Below, one piece after another: positions 12,881 to 27,850 of a stretch of 64,000 nt of DNA. The stretch comes from Paragordius varius (Eukaryota; Nematomorpha), in NCBI GenBank assembly GCA_964247055.1, contig OZ176052.1, positions 6,882,001-6,946,000 of the forward strand, written 5' to 3'. The stretch's first letter is position 1; each line of letters opens with the position of its first letter. Under the pieces are notes generated by a model. The model did no database searches, had not been told where the DNA came from, and saw only the letters and a list, made by a program, of their open reading frames with translations. The translations under genes and the position numbers were made by a program.

Positions 12881-15150
12881 AACCAAATATTTTCAACAAT
12901 CAATATGTATTACCCATTATTAGTCTTTTCAACAATAAACCATATATTTTCAACAATCAAATTATATCACCCATTAATATTTTAGTATTTCCAACAATCA
13001 ATCAAATATTTTCAACAATCAATATGGTTTACCCATTAATATTTTAGTCTTTCCAACAATCAACCATATATTTTCAACAATCAATATGTATTACCCATTA
13101 ATATTTTAGTCTTTCCAACAATTAACCAAATATTTTCAACAATCAATATGTATTACCCATTAATATTTTAGTATTTCCAACAATCAACCAAATATTTTCA
13201 ACAATCAATATGTATTACCCATTATTAGTCTTTTCAACAATAAACCATATATTTTCAACAATCAAATTATATCACCCATTAATATTTTAGTATTTCCAAC
13301 AATCAATCAAATATTTTCAACAATCAATATGGTTTACCCATTAATATTTTAGTCTTTCCAACAATCAACCATATATTTTCAACAATCAATATGTATTACC
13401 CATTAATATTTTAGTCTTTCCAACAATTAACCAAATATTTTCAACAATCAATATGTATTACCCATTAATATTTTAGTATTTCCAACAATCAACCAAATAT
13501 TTTCAACAATCAATATGTATTAACCATTAATATTTTAGTCTTTCCAACAATCAACCATATATTTTCAACAAACAAATTATATCTCCCATTAATATTTTAG
13601 TCTTTCCAACAATCAACCAAATATTTTCAACAATCAATATGTATTACCCATTAATATTTTAGTCTTTTCAACAATCAACCAAATATTTTCAACAATCAAT
13701 ATGTATTACCCATCAATATTTTAGTCTTTTCAACAATCAAACATATATTTTCAACAATCAAATTATATCACCATTAATATTTTAGTCTTTCCAACAATCA
13801 ATCATATATTTTCAACAATCAATATGTATTACCCATCAATATTTTAGTATTTTCAACAATCAAACATATATTTTTAACAAACAAATTATATCACCCAGTA
13901 TTATTTTAGTCTTTCCAACAATCAACCAAATATTTTCAACAATCAAATTATATCACCTATTAAGGTTATAGTCTTTCCAACATTCAACCATATATTTGTA
14001 ATCAAATATTTGCAACAATCATTTTATACCACCCATTTATATTTAATTATTCAAACAATCAACCATATTTTTTTAAGAATCAATATGTATTACCCATTAA
14101 TATTTTAATCTTTCCAACAATCAACCAAATATTTTCAACAATCAATATGTATTACCCATTATTAGTCTTTTCAACAATAAACCATATATTTTCAACAATC
14201 AAATTATATCACCCATTAATATTTTAGTATTTCCAACAATCAATCAAATATTTTCAACAATCAATATGGTTTACCCATTAATATTTTAGTCTTTCCAACA
14301 ATCAACCATATATTTTCAACAATCAATATGTATTACCCATTAATATTTTAGTCTTTCCAACAATTAACCAAATATTTTCAACAATCAATATGTATTACCC
14401 ATTAATATTTTAGTATTTCCAACAATCAACCAAATATTTTCAACAATCAATATGTATTACCCATTATTAGTCTTTTCAACAATAAACCATATATTTTCAA
14501 CAATCAAATTATATCACCCATTAATATTTTAGTATTTCCAACAATCAATCAAATATTTTCAACAATCAATATGGTTTACCCATTAATATTTTAGTCTTTC
14601 CAACAATCAACCATATATTTTCAACAATCAATATGTATTACCCATTAATATTTTAGTCTTTCCAACAATTAACCAAATATTTTCAACAATCAATATGTAT
14701 TACCCATTAATATTTTAGTATTTCCAACAATCAACCAAATATTTTCAACAATCAATATGTATTAACCATTAATATTTTAGTCTTTCCAACAATCAACCAT
14801 ATATTTTCAACAAACAAATTATATCTCCCATTAATATTTTAGTCTTTCCAACAATCAACCAAATATTTTCAACAATCAATATGTATTACCCATTAATATT
14901 TTAGTCTTTTCAACAATCAACCAAATATTTTCAACAATCAATATGTATTACCCATCAATATTTTAGTCTTTTCAACAATCAAACATATATTTTCAACAAT
15001 CAAATTATATCACCATTAATATTTTAGTCTTTCCAACAATCAATCATATATTTTCAACAATCAATATGTATTACCCATCAATATTTTAGTATTTTCAACA
15101 ATCAAACATATATTTTTAACAAACAAATTATATCACCCAGTATTATTTTA
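12670..15150. repeat. 1,242-bp higher-order repeat, two tandem copies
   Basis: TTAAGGTTATAG (12720 and 13962) and both ACCCATTATTAGTC junctions (12913 and 14155; 13218 and 14460) are displaced by exactly 1,242 bp. Inside each copy the ATTATTAGTC segment is itself duplicated with a 305-bp period (5 monomers), so the 305-bp event came first and the 1,242-bp event copied it. The copies part near 15,150, where the second runs into CACCCAGTATTATTTTAGTATTTCC. The two copies look almost identical by eye. Confidence 0.9.
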
Positions 15151-15929
15151 GTATTTCCAACAATCAACCAAATATTTTCAACAAATATGTATTACCCATA
15201 ATATTTTAGTCTTTCCAACAATCAACCATATATATTCAACAATCAAATTATATCACCATTAATATTTTAGTCTTTCCAACAATCAACCATATATTTTCAA
15301 CAATCAATATGTATTACCCATTAATATTTTAGTCTTTCCAACAATCAACCAAATATTTTCAACAATCAATATGTATTACCCATTAATATTTTAGTTTTTT
15401 CAACAATCAACCATATATTTTCAACAATCAAATTATATCACCCATTAATATTTTAGTATTTCCAACAATCAACCAAATATTTTCAACAAATATGTATTAC
15501 CCATAATATTTTAGTCTTTCCAACAATCCACCATATATATTCAACAATCAAATTATATCACCATTAATATTTTAGTCTTTCCAACAATCAACCATATATT
15601 TTCAACAATCAAATTATATCACCCATTAATATTTTAGTATTTCCAACAATCAACCAAATATTTTCAACAATCAATATGTATTACCCATTAATATTTTAGT
15701 CTTTCCAACAATCAACCATATATTTTCAACAATTAAATTATATCACCATTAATATTTTAGTCTTTCCAACAATCAACCATATATTTTCAACAATCAATAT
15801 GTATTACCCATTAATATTTTAGTCTTTCCAACAATCAACCATATAATTTCAACAATCAATATGTATTACCCATTAATATTTTAGTCTTTTCAACAATCAA
15901 CCGTATATTTTCAACAATCAATTTATATC

Positions 15930-16990
15930 ACCCATTAATATTTTAGTATGTCCAACAATCAACCAAATATTTTAAACAATCAATATGTATTAACCATTAA
16001 TATTTTAGTCTTTCCAACAATCAACCATATATTTTCAACAATTAAATTATATCACCATTAATATTTTAGTATTTCCAACAATCAACCAAATATTTTCAAC
16101 AATCAATATGTATTACCCATTAATATTTTAGTCTTTCCAACAATCAACCATATATTTTCAACAATTAAATTATATCACCATTAATATTTTAGTCTTTCCA
16201 ACAATCAACCATATAATTTCAACAATCAATATGTATTACTTATTAATATTTTAGACTTTCCAACAATCAACCATATATTTTCAACAATCAATATGTATTA
16301 CCCATTAATATTTTATTTAAAACAATCAACCAAATATTTTCAACAAACAAATTATATCACCCAGTAATATTTTAGTATTTCCAACAATCAACCAAATATT
16401 TTCAACAAATATGTATTACCCATAATATTTTAGTCTTTCCAACAATCAACCATATATATTCAACAATCAAATTATATCACCATTAATATTTTAGTCTTTC
16501 CAACAATCAACCATATATTTTTAACAATCAATATGTATTACCCATTAATATTTTAGTTTTTCCAACAATCAACCAAATATTTTCAACAATCAATATGTAT
16601 TACCCATTAATATTTTAGTTTTTTCAACAATCAACCATATATTTTCAACAATCAAATTATATCACCCATTAATATTTTAGTATTTCCAACAATCAACCAA
16701 ATATTTTCAACAATCAATATGTATTACCCATTAATATTTTAGTCTTTCCAACAATCAACCATATATTTTCAACAATTAAATTATATCACCATTAATATTT
16801 TAGTCTTTCCAACAATCAACCATATATTTGTAATCAAATATTTGCAACAATCATTTTATACCACCCATTTATATTTAATTAATCAAACAATCAACCATAT
16901 ATTTTTAACAATCAAAATTTATCACCATTAATATTTTAGTCTTTCCAACAATCAACCATATATTTTCAACAATCAATATGGTTTACCCAT
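15930..16990. repeat. Right member of the 5,326-bp-offset duplication
   Basis: This block carries the same order of variant monomers as 10600-11600, including ATATTTTAAACAATC, TTTATTTAAAACAATC, CACCCAGTAAT, the CAAATATTTG insertion unit and AAAATTTATCACC. It has one extra monomer. A private GTATGTCCAACAATC change is near 15,948. It sits just after the 1,242-bp tandem pair. Confidence 0.78.
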
Positions 16991-17199
16991 TAATATTTTA
17001 GTCTTTCCAACAATCAACCATATATTTTCAACAATCAATATGTATTACCCATTAATATTTTAGTCTTTCCAACAATTAACCAAATATTTTCAACAATCAA
17101 TATGTATTACCCATTAATATTTTAGTCTTTTCAACAATCACCATATATTTTCAACAATCAAAATTTATCACCATTAATATTTTAGTCTTTCCAACAATC

Positions 17200-18140
17200 A
17201 ACCATCTATTTTCAACAATCAATATCGTTTACCCATTAATATTTTCGTCTTTCCAACAATCAACCATATATTTTCAACAATCAATATGTATTACCCATTA
17301 ATATTTTAGTCTTTCCAACAATTAACCAAATATTTTCAACAATCAATATGTATTATTCATTAATATTTTAGTCTTTACAACAATCAACCATATATTTTTA
17401 ACAATCAAATTATATCACCATTAATATTTTAGTCTTTCCAATAATCAACCATATATTTTCAACAATCAATATGGTTTACCCATTAATATTTTAGTCTTTC
17501 CAACAATCAACCATATATTTTCAACAATCAATATGTATTACCCATTAATATTTTAGTCTTTCCAACAATTAACCAAATATTTTCAACAATCAATATGTAT
17601 TACCCATCAATATTTTAGTTTTTTCAACAATCAAACATATATTTTCAACAAACAAATTATATCACCCAGTAATATTTTAGTATTTCCAACAATCAACCAA
17701 ATATTTTCAACAAATATGTATTACCCATAATATTTTAGTCTTTCCAACAATCAACCATATATATTCAACAATCAAATTATATCACCATTAATATTTTAGT
17801 CTTTCCAACAATCAACCATATATTTTCAACAATCAATATGTATTACCCATTAATATTTTCGTCTTTCCAACAATCAACCATATATTTTCAACAATCAATA
17901 TGTATTACCCATTAATATTTTAGTCTTTCCAACAATTAACCAAATATTTTCAACAATCAATATGTATTATTCATTAATATTTTAGTCTTTACAACAATCA
18001 ACCATATATTTTTAACAATCAAATTATATCACCATTAATATTTTAGTCTTTCCAATAATCAACCATATATTTTCAACAATCAATATGGTTTACCCATTAA
18101 TATTTTAGTCTTTCCAACAATCAACCATATATTTTCAACA
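17200..18140. repeat. 614-bp higher-order repeat, partial second copy
   Basis: ATTTTCGTCT at 17241 recurs at 17855, and TATTATTCAT at 17351 recurs at 17965, both 614 bp apart (10 monomers). The variant CCAATAATCAACC is also carried in both. The second copy is cut off near 18,140, where CACCCAGTAAT monomers follow. The left copy has private CCATCTATT and ATATCGTTT changes near 17,203-17,227. Confidence 0.83.
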
Positions 18141-19099
18141 AACAAATTATATCACCCAGTAATATTTTAGTATTTCCAACAATCAACCAAATATTTTCAA
18201 CAAATATGTATTACCCATAATATTTTAGTCTTTCCAACAATCAACCATATATATTCAACAATCAAATTATATCACCATTAATATTTTAGTCTTTCTAACA
18301 ATCAACCATATATTTTCAAATCAATATATATTACCCATTAATATTTTAGTCTTTCCAACAATTAACCAAATATTTTCAACAATCAATATGTATTACCCAT
18401 TAATATTTTAGTCTTTACAACAATCAACAATATATTTTAACAATCAAATTATATCACCTATTAATGTTTTAGTCTTTCCAACAATCAACCATATATTTGT
18501 AAAAATCAAATATTTGCAACAATCATTTTATATCACCCATTTATATTTAATTATTCAAACAATCAACCATATATTTTCAACAATCAATATGTATTACCCA
18601 TTAATGTTTTAGCCTTTCCAACATTCAACCATTTATTTTCAACAAACAATATGGTTTACCCATTAATATTTTAGTCTTTCCAACAATCAACCAAATATTT
18701 TCAACAATCAATATGTATTACCCATTATTAGTCTTTTCAACAATAAACCATATATTTTCAACAATCAAATTATATCACCCATTAATATTTTAGTATTTCC
18801 AACAATCAATCAAATATTTTCAACAATCAATATGGTTTACCCATTAATATTTTAGTCTTTCCAACAATCAACCATATATTTTCAACAATCAATATGTATT
18901 ACCCATTAATATTTTAGTCTTTCCAACAATTGACCAAATATTTTCAACAATCAATATGTATTACCCATTAATATTTTAGTATTTCCAACAATCAACCAAA
19001 TATTTTCAACAATCAATATGTATTAACAATTAATATTTTAGTCTTTCCAACAATCAACCATATATTTTCAACAAACAAATTATATCTCCCATTAATGTT

Positions 19100-22000
19100 T
19101 TAGTCTTTTCAACAATAAAACATATATTTTCAACAATCAAATTATATCACCATTAATATTTTACTCTTTCCAACAATCAACCATATATTTTCAACAATCA
19201 ATATGTATTACCCATCAATATTTTAGTCTTTTCAACAATCAAACATATATTTTCAACAAACAAATTATATCACCCAGTAATATTTTAGTATTTCCAACAA
19301 TCAACCAAATATTTTCAAGAAATATGTATTACCCATTTTAGTCTTTCCAACAATCAACCATATATATTCAACAATCAAATTATATCACCATTAATATTTT
19401 AGTCTTTCCAACAATCAACCATATATTTTCAACAATCAATATGTATTACCCATTAATATTTTAGTCTTTCCAACAATCAACCAAATATTTTCAACAATCA
19501 ATATGTATTACCCATTAATATTTTAGTTTTTTCAACAATCAACCATATATTTTCAACAATCAAATTATATCACCCATTAATATTTTAGTATTTCCAACAA
19601 TCAACCAAATATTTTCAACAATCAATATGTATTACCCATTAATATTTTAGTCTTTCTAACAATCAACCATATATTTTCAACAATTAAATTATATCACCAT
19701 TAATATTTTAGTCTTTCCAACAATCAATCAAATATTTTCAACAATCAATATGTATTACCCATTAATATTTTAGTCTTTCCAACAATCAACCATATATTTT
19801 CAACAATTAAATTATATCACCATTAATATTTTAGTCTTTCCAACAATCAAATCAAATATTTTCAACAATCAATATGTATTACCCATCAATATTTTAGTCT
19901 TTTCAACAATCAAACATATATTTTCAACAAACAAATTATATCACCCAGTAATATTTTAGTATTTCCAACAATCAACCATATATTTTCAACAATCAATATG
20001 TATTACCCATCAATATTTTAGTCTTTTCAACAATCAAACATATATTTTCAACAAACAAATTATATCACCCAGTAATATTTTAGTATTTCCAACAATCAAC
20101 CAAATATTTTCAACAAATATGTATTACCCATAATATTTTAGTCTTTCCAACAATCAACCAACCATATATTTTCAACAATCAATATGTATTACCCATTAAT
20201 ATTTTAGTCTTTCCAACAATCAACCAAATATTTTCAACAATCAATATGTATTACCCATTAATATTTTAGTTTTTTCAACAATCAACCATATATTTTCAAC
20301 AATCAAATTATATCACCCATTAATATTTTAGTATTTCCAACAATCAACCAAATATTTTCAACAATCAATATGTATTACCCATTAATATTTTAGTCTTTCC
20401 AACAATCAACCATATATTTTCAACAATTAAATTATATCACCATTAATATTTTAGTCTTTCCAACAATCAACCATATATTTTCAACAATCAATATGTATTA
20501 CCCATTAATATTTTAGTCTTTCCAACAATCAACAATATAATTTCAACAATCAATATGTATTACCCATTAATATTTTAGTTTTTCCAACAATCAACCAAAT
20601 ATTTTCAACAATCAATATGTATTACCCATTAATATTTTAGTCTTTCCAACAATCAACCATATATTTTCAACAATCAATATGGTTTACCCATTAATATTTT
20701 AGTCTTTGCAACAATCAACCATATATTTTCAACAATTAAATTATATCACCATTAATATTTTAGTCTTTCCAACAATCAACCAAATATTTTTAACAATCAA
20801 TATGTATTAACCATTAATATTTTAGCCTTTCCAACAATCAACCATATACTTTCGACAATCAAATTATATCACCATTAATATTTTAGTCTTTCCAACAATC
20901 AACCATATATTTGTAATCAAATATTTGCAACAATCATTTTATACCACCCATTTATATTTAATTATTCAAACAATCAACCATATATTTTTAACAATCAAAA
21001 TTTATCACCATTAATATTTTAGTCTTTCCAACAATCAACCATATATTTTCAACAATAAATATGGTTTACCCATTAATATTTTAGTCTTTACAACAATCAA
21101 CCATATATTTTCAATAATCAATATGTATTACCCATTAATATTTTAGTCTTTTCAACAATCAACCAAATATTTTCAACAATCAATATGTATTACCCATTAA
21201 TATTTTAGTATTTCCAACAATCAACCAAATATTTTCAACAATCAAATTATATCACCATTAATATTTTAGTCTTTCCAACAATCAACCATATATTTTCAAC
21301 AACCAATATGTATTACCCATTAATATTTTAGTCTTTCCAACAATCAACCAAATATTTTTAACAATCAATATGTATTAACCATTAATATTTTACCCTTTCC
21401 AACAATCAACCATATACTTTCAACAATCAAATTATATCACCATTAATATTTTAGTCTTTCCAACAATCAACCATATATTTTCAACAATCCATATGTATTT
21501 CCCATTAATATTTTAGTCTTTCCAACAATCAACCATATATTTGTAATCAAATATTTGCAACAATCATTTTATACCACCCATTTATATTTAATTATTCAAA
21601 CACAACCATATATTTTTAACAATCAAATTATATCACCATTAACATTTTAGTCTTTCCAACAATCAACCATATATTTTCAACAATCAATATGGTTTACCCA
21701 TTAATATTTTAGTCTTTCCAACAATCAACCAAATATTTTCAACAATCAATATGTATTACCCATTATTAGTCTTTTCAACAATAAACCATATATTTTCAAC
21801 AATCAAATTATATCACCCATTAATATTTTAGTATTTCCAACAATCAATCAAATATTTTCAACAATCAATATGGTTTACCCATTAATATTTTAGTCTTTCC
21901 AACAATCAACCATATATTTTCAACAATCAATATGTATTACCCATTAATATTTTAGTCTTTCCAACAATTAACCAAATATTTTCAACAATCAATATGTATT

Positions 22001-25000
22001 ACCCATTAATATTTTAGTATTTCCAACAATCAACCAAATATTTTCAACAATCAATATGTATTACCCATCAATATTTTAGTCTTTTCAACAATCAAACATA
22101 TATTTTCAACAATCAAATTATATCACCATTAATATTTTACTCTTTCCAACAATCAACCATATATTTTCAACAATCAATATGTATTACCCATCAATATTTT
22201 AGTGTTTTCAACAATCAAACATATATTTTCAACAAACAAATTATATCACCCAGTAATATTTTAGTATTTCCAACAATCAACCAAATATTTTCAAGAAATA
22301 TGTATTACCCATAATATTTTAGTCTTTCCAACAATCAACCATATATATTCAACAATCAAATTATATCACCATTAATATTTTAGTCTTTCCAACAATCAAC
22401 CATATATTTTCAACAATCAATATGTATTACCCATCAATATTTTAGTGTTTTCAACAATCAAACATATATTTTCAACAAACAAATTATATCACCCAGTAAT
22501 ATTTTATTATTTTCAACAATCAACCAAATATTTTCAACAATCAATATGTATTACCCATCAATATTTTAGTCTTTTCAACAATCAAACATATATTTTCAAC
22601 AATCAAATTATATCACCATTAATATTTTACTCTTTCCAACAATCAACCATATATTTTCAACAATCAATATGTATTACCCATCAATATTTTAGTGTTTTCA
22701 ACAATCAAACATATATTTTCAACAAACAAATTATATCACCCAGTAATATTTTAGTATTTTCAACAATCAACCAAATATTTTGAAGAAATATGTATTACCC
22801 ATAATATTTTAGTCTTTCCAACAATCAACCATATATATTCAACAATCAAATTATATCACCATTAATATTTTAGTCTTTCCAACAATCAACCATATATTTC
22901 AACAATCAATATGTATTACCCATTAATATTTTAGTCTTTCCAACAATCAACCAAATATTTTCAACAATCAATATGTATTACCCATTAATATTTTAGTTTT
23001 TTCAACAATCAACCATATATTTTCAACAATCAAATTATATCACCCATTAATATTTTAGTATTTCCAACAATCAACCAAATATTTTCAACAATCAATATGT
23101 ATTACCCATTAATATTTTAGTCTTTCCAACAATCAACCATATATTTTCAACAATTAAATTATATCACCATTAATATTTTAGTCTTTCCAACAATCAAATC
23201 AAATATTTTCAACAATCAATATGTATTACCCATCAATATTTTAGTCTTTTCAACAATCAAACATATATTTTCAACAAACAAATTATATCACCCAGTAATA
23301 TTTTAGTATTTCCAACAATCAACCATATATTTTCAACAATCAATATGTATTACCCATCAATATTTTAGTCTTTTCAACAATCAAACATATATTTTCAACA
23401 AACAAATTATATCACCCAGTAATATTTTAGTATTTCCAACAATCAACCAAATATTTTCAACAAATATGTATTACCCATAATATTTTAGTCTTTCCAACAA
23501 TCAACCATATATATTCAACAATCAAATTATATCACCATTAATATTTTAGTCTTTCCAACAATCAACCATATATTTTCAACAATCAATATGTATTACCCAT
23601 TAATATTTTAGTCTTTCCAACAATCAACCAAATATTTTCAACAATCAATATGTATTACCCATTAATATTTTAGTTTTTTCAACAATCAACCATATATTTT
23701 CAACAATCAAATTATATCACCCATTAATATTTTAGTATTTCCAACAATCAACCAAATATTTTCAACAATCAATATGTATTACCCATTAATATTTTAGTCT
23801 TTCCAACAATCAACCATATATTTTCAACAATTAAATTATATCACCATTAATATTTTAGTCTTTCCAACAATCAACCATATATTTTCAACAATCAATATGT
23901 ATTACCCATTAATATTTTAGTCTTTCCAACAATCAACAATATAATTTCAACAATCAATATGTATTACCCATTAATATTTTAGTTTTTCCAACAATCAACC
24001 AAATATTTTCAACAATCAATATGTATTACCCATTAATATTTTAGTCTTTCCAACAATCAACCATATATTTTCAACAATCAATATGGTTTACCCATTAATA
24101 TTTTAGTCTTTGCAACAATCAACCATATATTTTCAACAATTAAATTATATCACCATTAATATTTTAGTCTTTCCAACAATCAACCAAATATTTTTAACAA
24201 TCAATATGTATTAACCATTAATATTTTAGCCTTTCCAACAATCAACCATATACTTTCGACAATCAAATTATATCACCATTAATATTTTAGTCTTTCCAAC
24301 AATCAACCATATATTTGTAATCAAATATTTGCAACAATCATTTTATACCACCCATTTATATTTAATTATTCAAACAATCAACCATATATTTTTAACAATC
24401 AAAATTTATCACCATTAATATTTTAGTCTTTCCAACAATCAACCATATATTTTCAACAATAAATATGGTTTACCCATTAATATTTTAGTCTTTACAACAA
24501 TCAACCATATATTTTCAATAATCAATATGTATTACCCATTAATATTTTAGTCTTTTCAACAATCAACCAAATATTTTCAACAATCAATATGTATTACCCA
24601 TTAATATTTTAGTATTTCCAACAATCAACCAAATATTTTCAACAATCAAATTATATCACCATTAATATTTTAGTCTTTCCAACAATCAACCATATATTTT
24701 CAACAACCAATATGTATTACCCATTAATATTTTAGTCTTTCCAACAATCAACCAAATATTTTTAACAATCAATATGTATTAACCATTAATATTTTACCCT
24801 TTCCAACAATCAACCATATACTTTCAACAATCAAATTATATCACCATTAATATTTTAGTCTTTCCAACAATCAACCATATATTTTCAACAATCCATATGT
24901 ATTTCCCATTAATATTTTAGTCTTTCCAACAATCAACCATATATTTGTAATCAAATATTTGCAACAATCATTTTATACCACCCATTTATATTTAATTATT

Positions 25001-26600
25001 CAAACACAACCATATATTTTTAACAATCAAATTATATCACCATTAACATTTTAGTCTTTCCAACAATCAACCATATATTTTCAACAATCAATATGGTTTA
25101 CCCATTAATATTTTAGTCTTTCCAACAATCAACCAAATATTTTCAACAATCAATATGTATTACCCATTATTAGTCTTTTCAACAATAAACCATATATTTT
25201 CAACAATCAAATTATATCACCCATTAATATTTTAGTATTTCCAACAATCAATCAAATATTTTCAACAATCAATATGGTTTACCCATTAATATTTTAGTCT
25301 TTCCAACAATCAACCATATATTTTCAACAATCAATATGTATTACCCATTAATATTTTAGTCTTTCCAACAATTAACCAAATATTTTCAACAATCAATATG
25401 TATTACCCATTAATATTTTAGTATTTCCAACAATCAACCAAATATTTTCAACAATCAATATGTATTACCCATCAATATTTTAGTCTTTTCAACAATCAAA
25501 CATATATTTTCAACAATCAAATTATATCACCATTAATATTTTACTCTTTCCAACAATCAACCATATATTTTCAACAATCAATATGTATTACCCATCAATA
25601 TTTTAGTGTTTTCAACAATCAAACATATATTTTCAACAAACAAATTATATCACCCAGTAATATTTTAGTATTTCCAACAATCAACCAAATATTTTCAAGA
25701 AATATGTATTACCCATAATATTTTAGTCTTTCCAACAATCAACCATATATATTCAACAATCAAATTATATCACCATTAATATTTTAGTCTTTCCAACAAT
25801 CAACCATATATTTTCAACAATCAATATGTATTACCCATCAATATTTTAGTGTTTTCAACAATCAAACATATATTTTCAACAAACAAATTATATCACCCAG
25901 TAATATTTTATTATTTTCAACAATCAACCAAATATTTTCAACAATCAATATGTATTACCCATCAATATTTTAGTCTTTTCAACAATCAAACATATATTTT
26001 CAACAATCAAATTATATCACCATTAATATTTTACTCTTTCCAACAATCAACCATATATTTTCAACAATCAATATGTATTACCCATCAATATTTTAGTGTT
26101 TTCAACAATCAAACATATATTTTCAACAAACAAATTATATCACCCAGTAATATTTTAGTATTTTCAACAATCAACCAAATATTTTCAAGAAATATGTATT
26201 ACCCATAATATTTTAGTCTTTCCAACAATCAACCATATATATTCAACAATCAAATTATATCACCATTAATATTTTAGTCTTTCCAACAATCAACCATATA
26301 TTTCAACAATCAATATGTATTACCCATTAATATTTTAGTCTTTCCAACAATCAACCAAATATTTTCAACAATCAATATGTATTACCCATTAATATTTTAG
26401 TTTTTTCAACAATCAACCATATATTTTCAACAATCAAATTATATCACCCATTAATATTTTAGTATTTCCAACAATCAACCAAATATTTTCAACAATCAAT
26501 ATGTATTACCCATTAATATTTTAGTCTTTCCAACAATCAACCATATATTTTCAACAATTAAATTATATCACCATTAATATTTTAGTCTTTCCAACAATCC
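19100..26600. repeat. 3.4-kb higher-order repeat, about 2.2 copies
   Basis: Three marks give the same 3,404-bp shift: CTTTCGACAATC (TTCGAC at 20851 and 24255), TTAACATTTTAG (21641 and 25045) and TTACTCTTTCC (22137 and 25541). Copy 1 is about 19100-22565, copy 2 about 22566-25970, then a partial third copy to about 26600. Copy 1 lacks 57 bp at about 20150, leaving CAACCAACCATATATT, and has one extra A/B dimer near 19,700-19,820. Each unit contains a 490-bp internal duplication (TTACTC at 22137 and 22627; at 25541 and 26031). No gene is present. Confidence 0.9.
22137..23120. repeat. 490-bp (8-monomer) internal duplication
   Basis: The mark TTACTCTTTCC occurs at 22137 and 22627 with matching flanks, and the pair is repeated one 3,404-bp unit later at 25541 and 26031 and again at 59458 and 59948. 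The same 490-bp spacing separates other markers elsewhere (489 bp between TTCGAAC marks at 31276/31765 and 51002/51491). Within this block are GTG-started open frames of up to 119 codons, which I treat as by-products of the repeat. Confidence 0.85.
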
Positions 26601-27850
26601 ATCAAATATTTTCAACAATCAATATGTATTACCCATTAATATTTTAGTCTTTCCAACAATCAACCATATATTTTCAACAATTATATTATATCACCATTAA
26701 TATTTTAGTCTTTCCAACAATCAATCAAATATTTTCAACAATCAATATGTATTACCCATCAATATTTTAGTCTTTTCAACAATCAAACATATATTTTAAA
26801 CAAACAAATTATATCACCCAGTAATATTTTAGTATTTCCAACAATCAACCAAATATTTTCAACAAATATGTATTACCCATAATATTTTAGTCTTTCGAAC
26901 AATCAACCATATATATTCAACAATCAAATTATATCACCATTAATATTTTAGTCTTTCCAACAATCAACCATATATTTTCAACAATCAATATGTATTACCC
27001 ATTAATATTTTAGTTTTTTCAACAATCAACCATATATTTTCAACAATCAAATTATATCACCCATTAATATTTTAGTATTTCCAACAATCAACCAAATATT
27101 TTCAACAATCAATATGTATTACCCATTAATATTTTAGTCTTTCCAACAATCAACCATATATTTTCAACAATAAATATGGTTTACCCATTAATATTTTAGT
27201 CTTTACAACAATCAACCATATATTTTCAATAATCAATATGTATTACCCATTAATATTTAAGTCTTTTCAACAATCAACCAAATATTTTCAACAATCAATA
27301 TGTATTACCCATTAATATTTTAGTTTTTTCAACAATCAACCAAATATTTTCAACAATCAAATTATATCACCCATTAATATTTTAGTATTTCCAACAATCA
27401 ACCAAATATTTTCAACAATCAATATGTATTACCCATTAATATTTTAGTCTTTCCAACAATCAACCATATATTTTCAACAATAAATATGGTTTACCCATTA
27501 ATATTTTAGTCTTTACAACAATCAACCATATATTTTCAATAATCAATATGTATTACCCATTAATATTTTAGTCTTTTCAACAATCAACCAAATATTTTCA
27601 ACAATCAATATGTATTACCCATTAATATTTTAGTATTTCCAACAATCAACCAAATATTTTCAACAATCAAATTATATCACCATTAATATTTTAGTCTTTC
27701 CAACAATCAACCATATATTTTCAACAACCAATATGTATTACCCATTAATATTTTAGTCTTTCCAACAATCAACCAAATATTTTTAACAATCAATATGTAT
27801 TAACCATTAATATTTTACCCTTTCCAACAATCAACCATATACTTTCAACA
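24385..27850. repeat. 3.46-kb block also present at 58.3-61.8 kb
   Basis: TTAACATTTTAG (25045 and 58962), TTACTCTTTCC (25541 and 59458) and TTTCGAAC (CG at 26896 and 60814) share an offset of 33,917-33,918 bp. The match runs from AAAATTTATCACC units at the left to the CAACAACCAATATG unit near 27,728. The far copy has a short deletion near 61,220 (TATGTATCATTAAT) and small private changes. This is the longest-range copy pair found in the window. Confidence 0.85.

Larger units (their letters stand above)
9241..19100. repeat. Satellite domain 2
   Basis: This domain is ordinary 62-bp satellite marked by new variants: TATGGTTTACCC tails, ACCCATTATTAGTC deletion junctions, CACCCAGTAAT, CAACAAATATGTATTACCCATAATATT, and the CAAATATTTG insertion unit. 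It contains no gene. It holds tandem blocks of 199, 1,242 and 614 bp, a dispersed copy of domain 1 DNA near 11.7-12.7 kb, and a dispersed pair 5,326 bp apart. Identity between neighbouring copies is visibly lower around 9.2-10 kb and 18.3-19 kb, where odd one-off monomers collect. Confidence 0.82.

Noticed and set aside
22445-22783. GTG-started open frame of 112 codons, and identical or near-identical frames at 25849-26208, 40422-40781, 53600-53839 and 54151-54510
   Set aside because: They begin at GTG, lie wholly in the satellite and read as a low-complexity I/F/Y/Q/N/S string. They recur because the same DNA block was copied. The 61+62 bp dimer keeps frame by arithmetic. The 112-codon version ends early only because one block copy has TTTTGAAGAAAT in place of TTTTCAAGAAAT. 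No promoter, initiation context or domain supports a protein.
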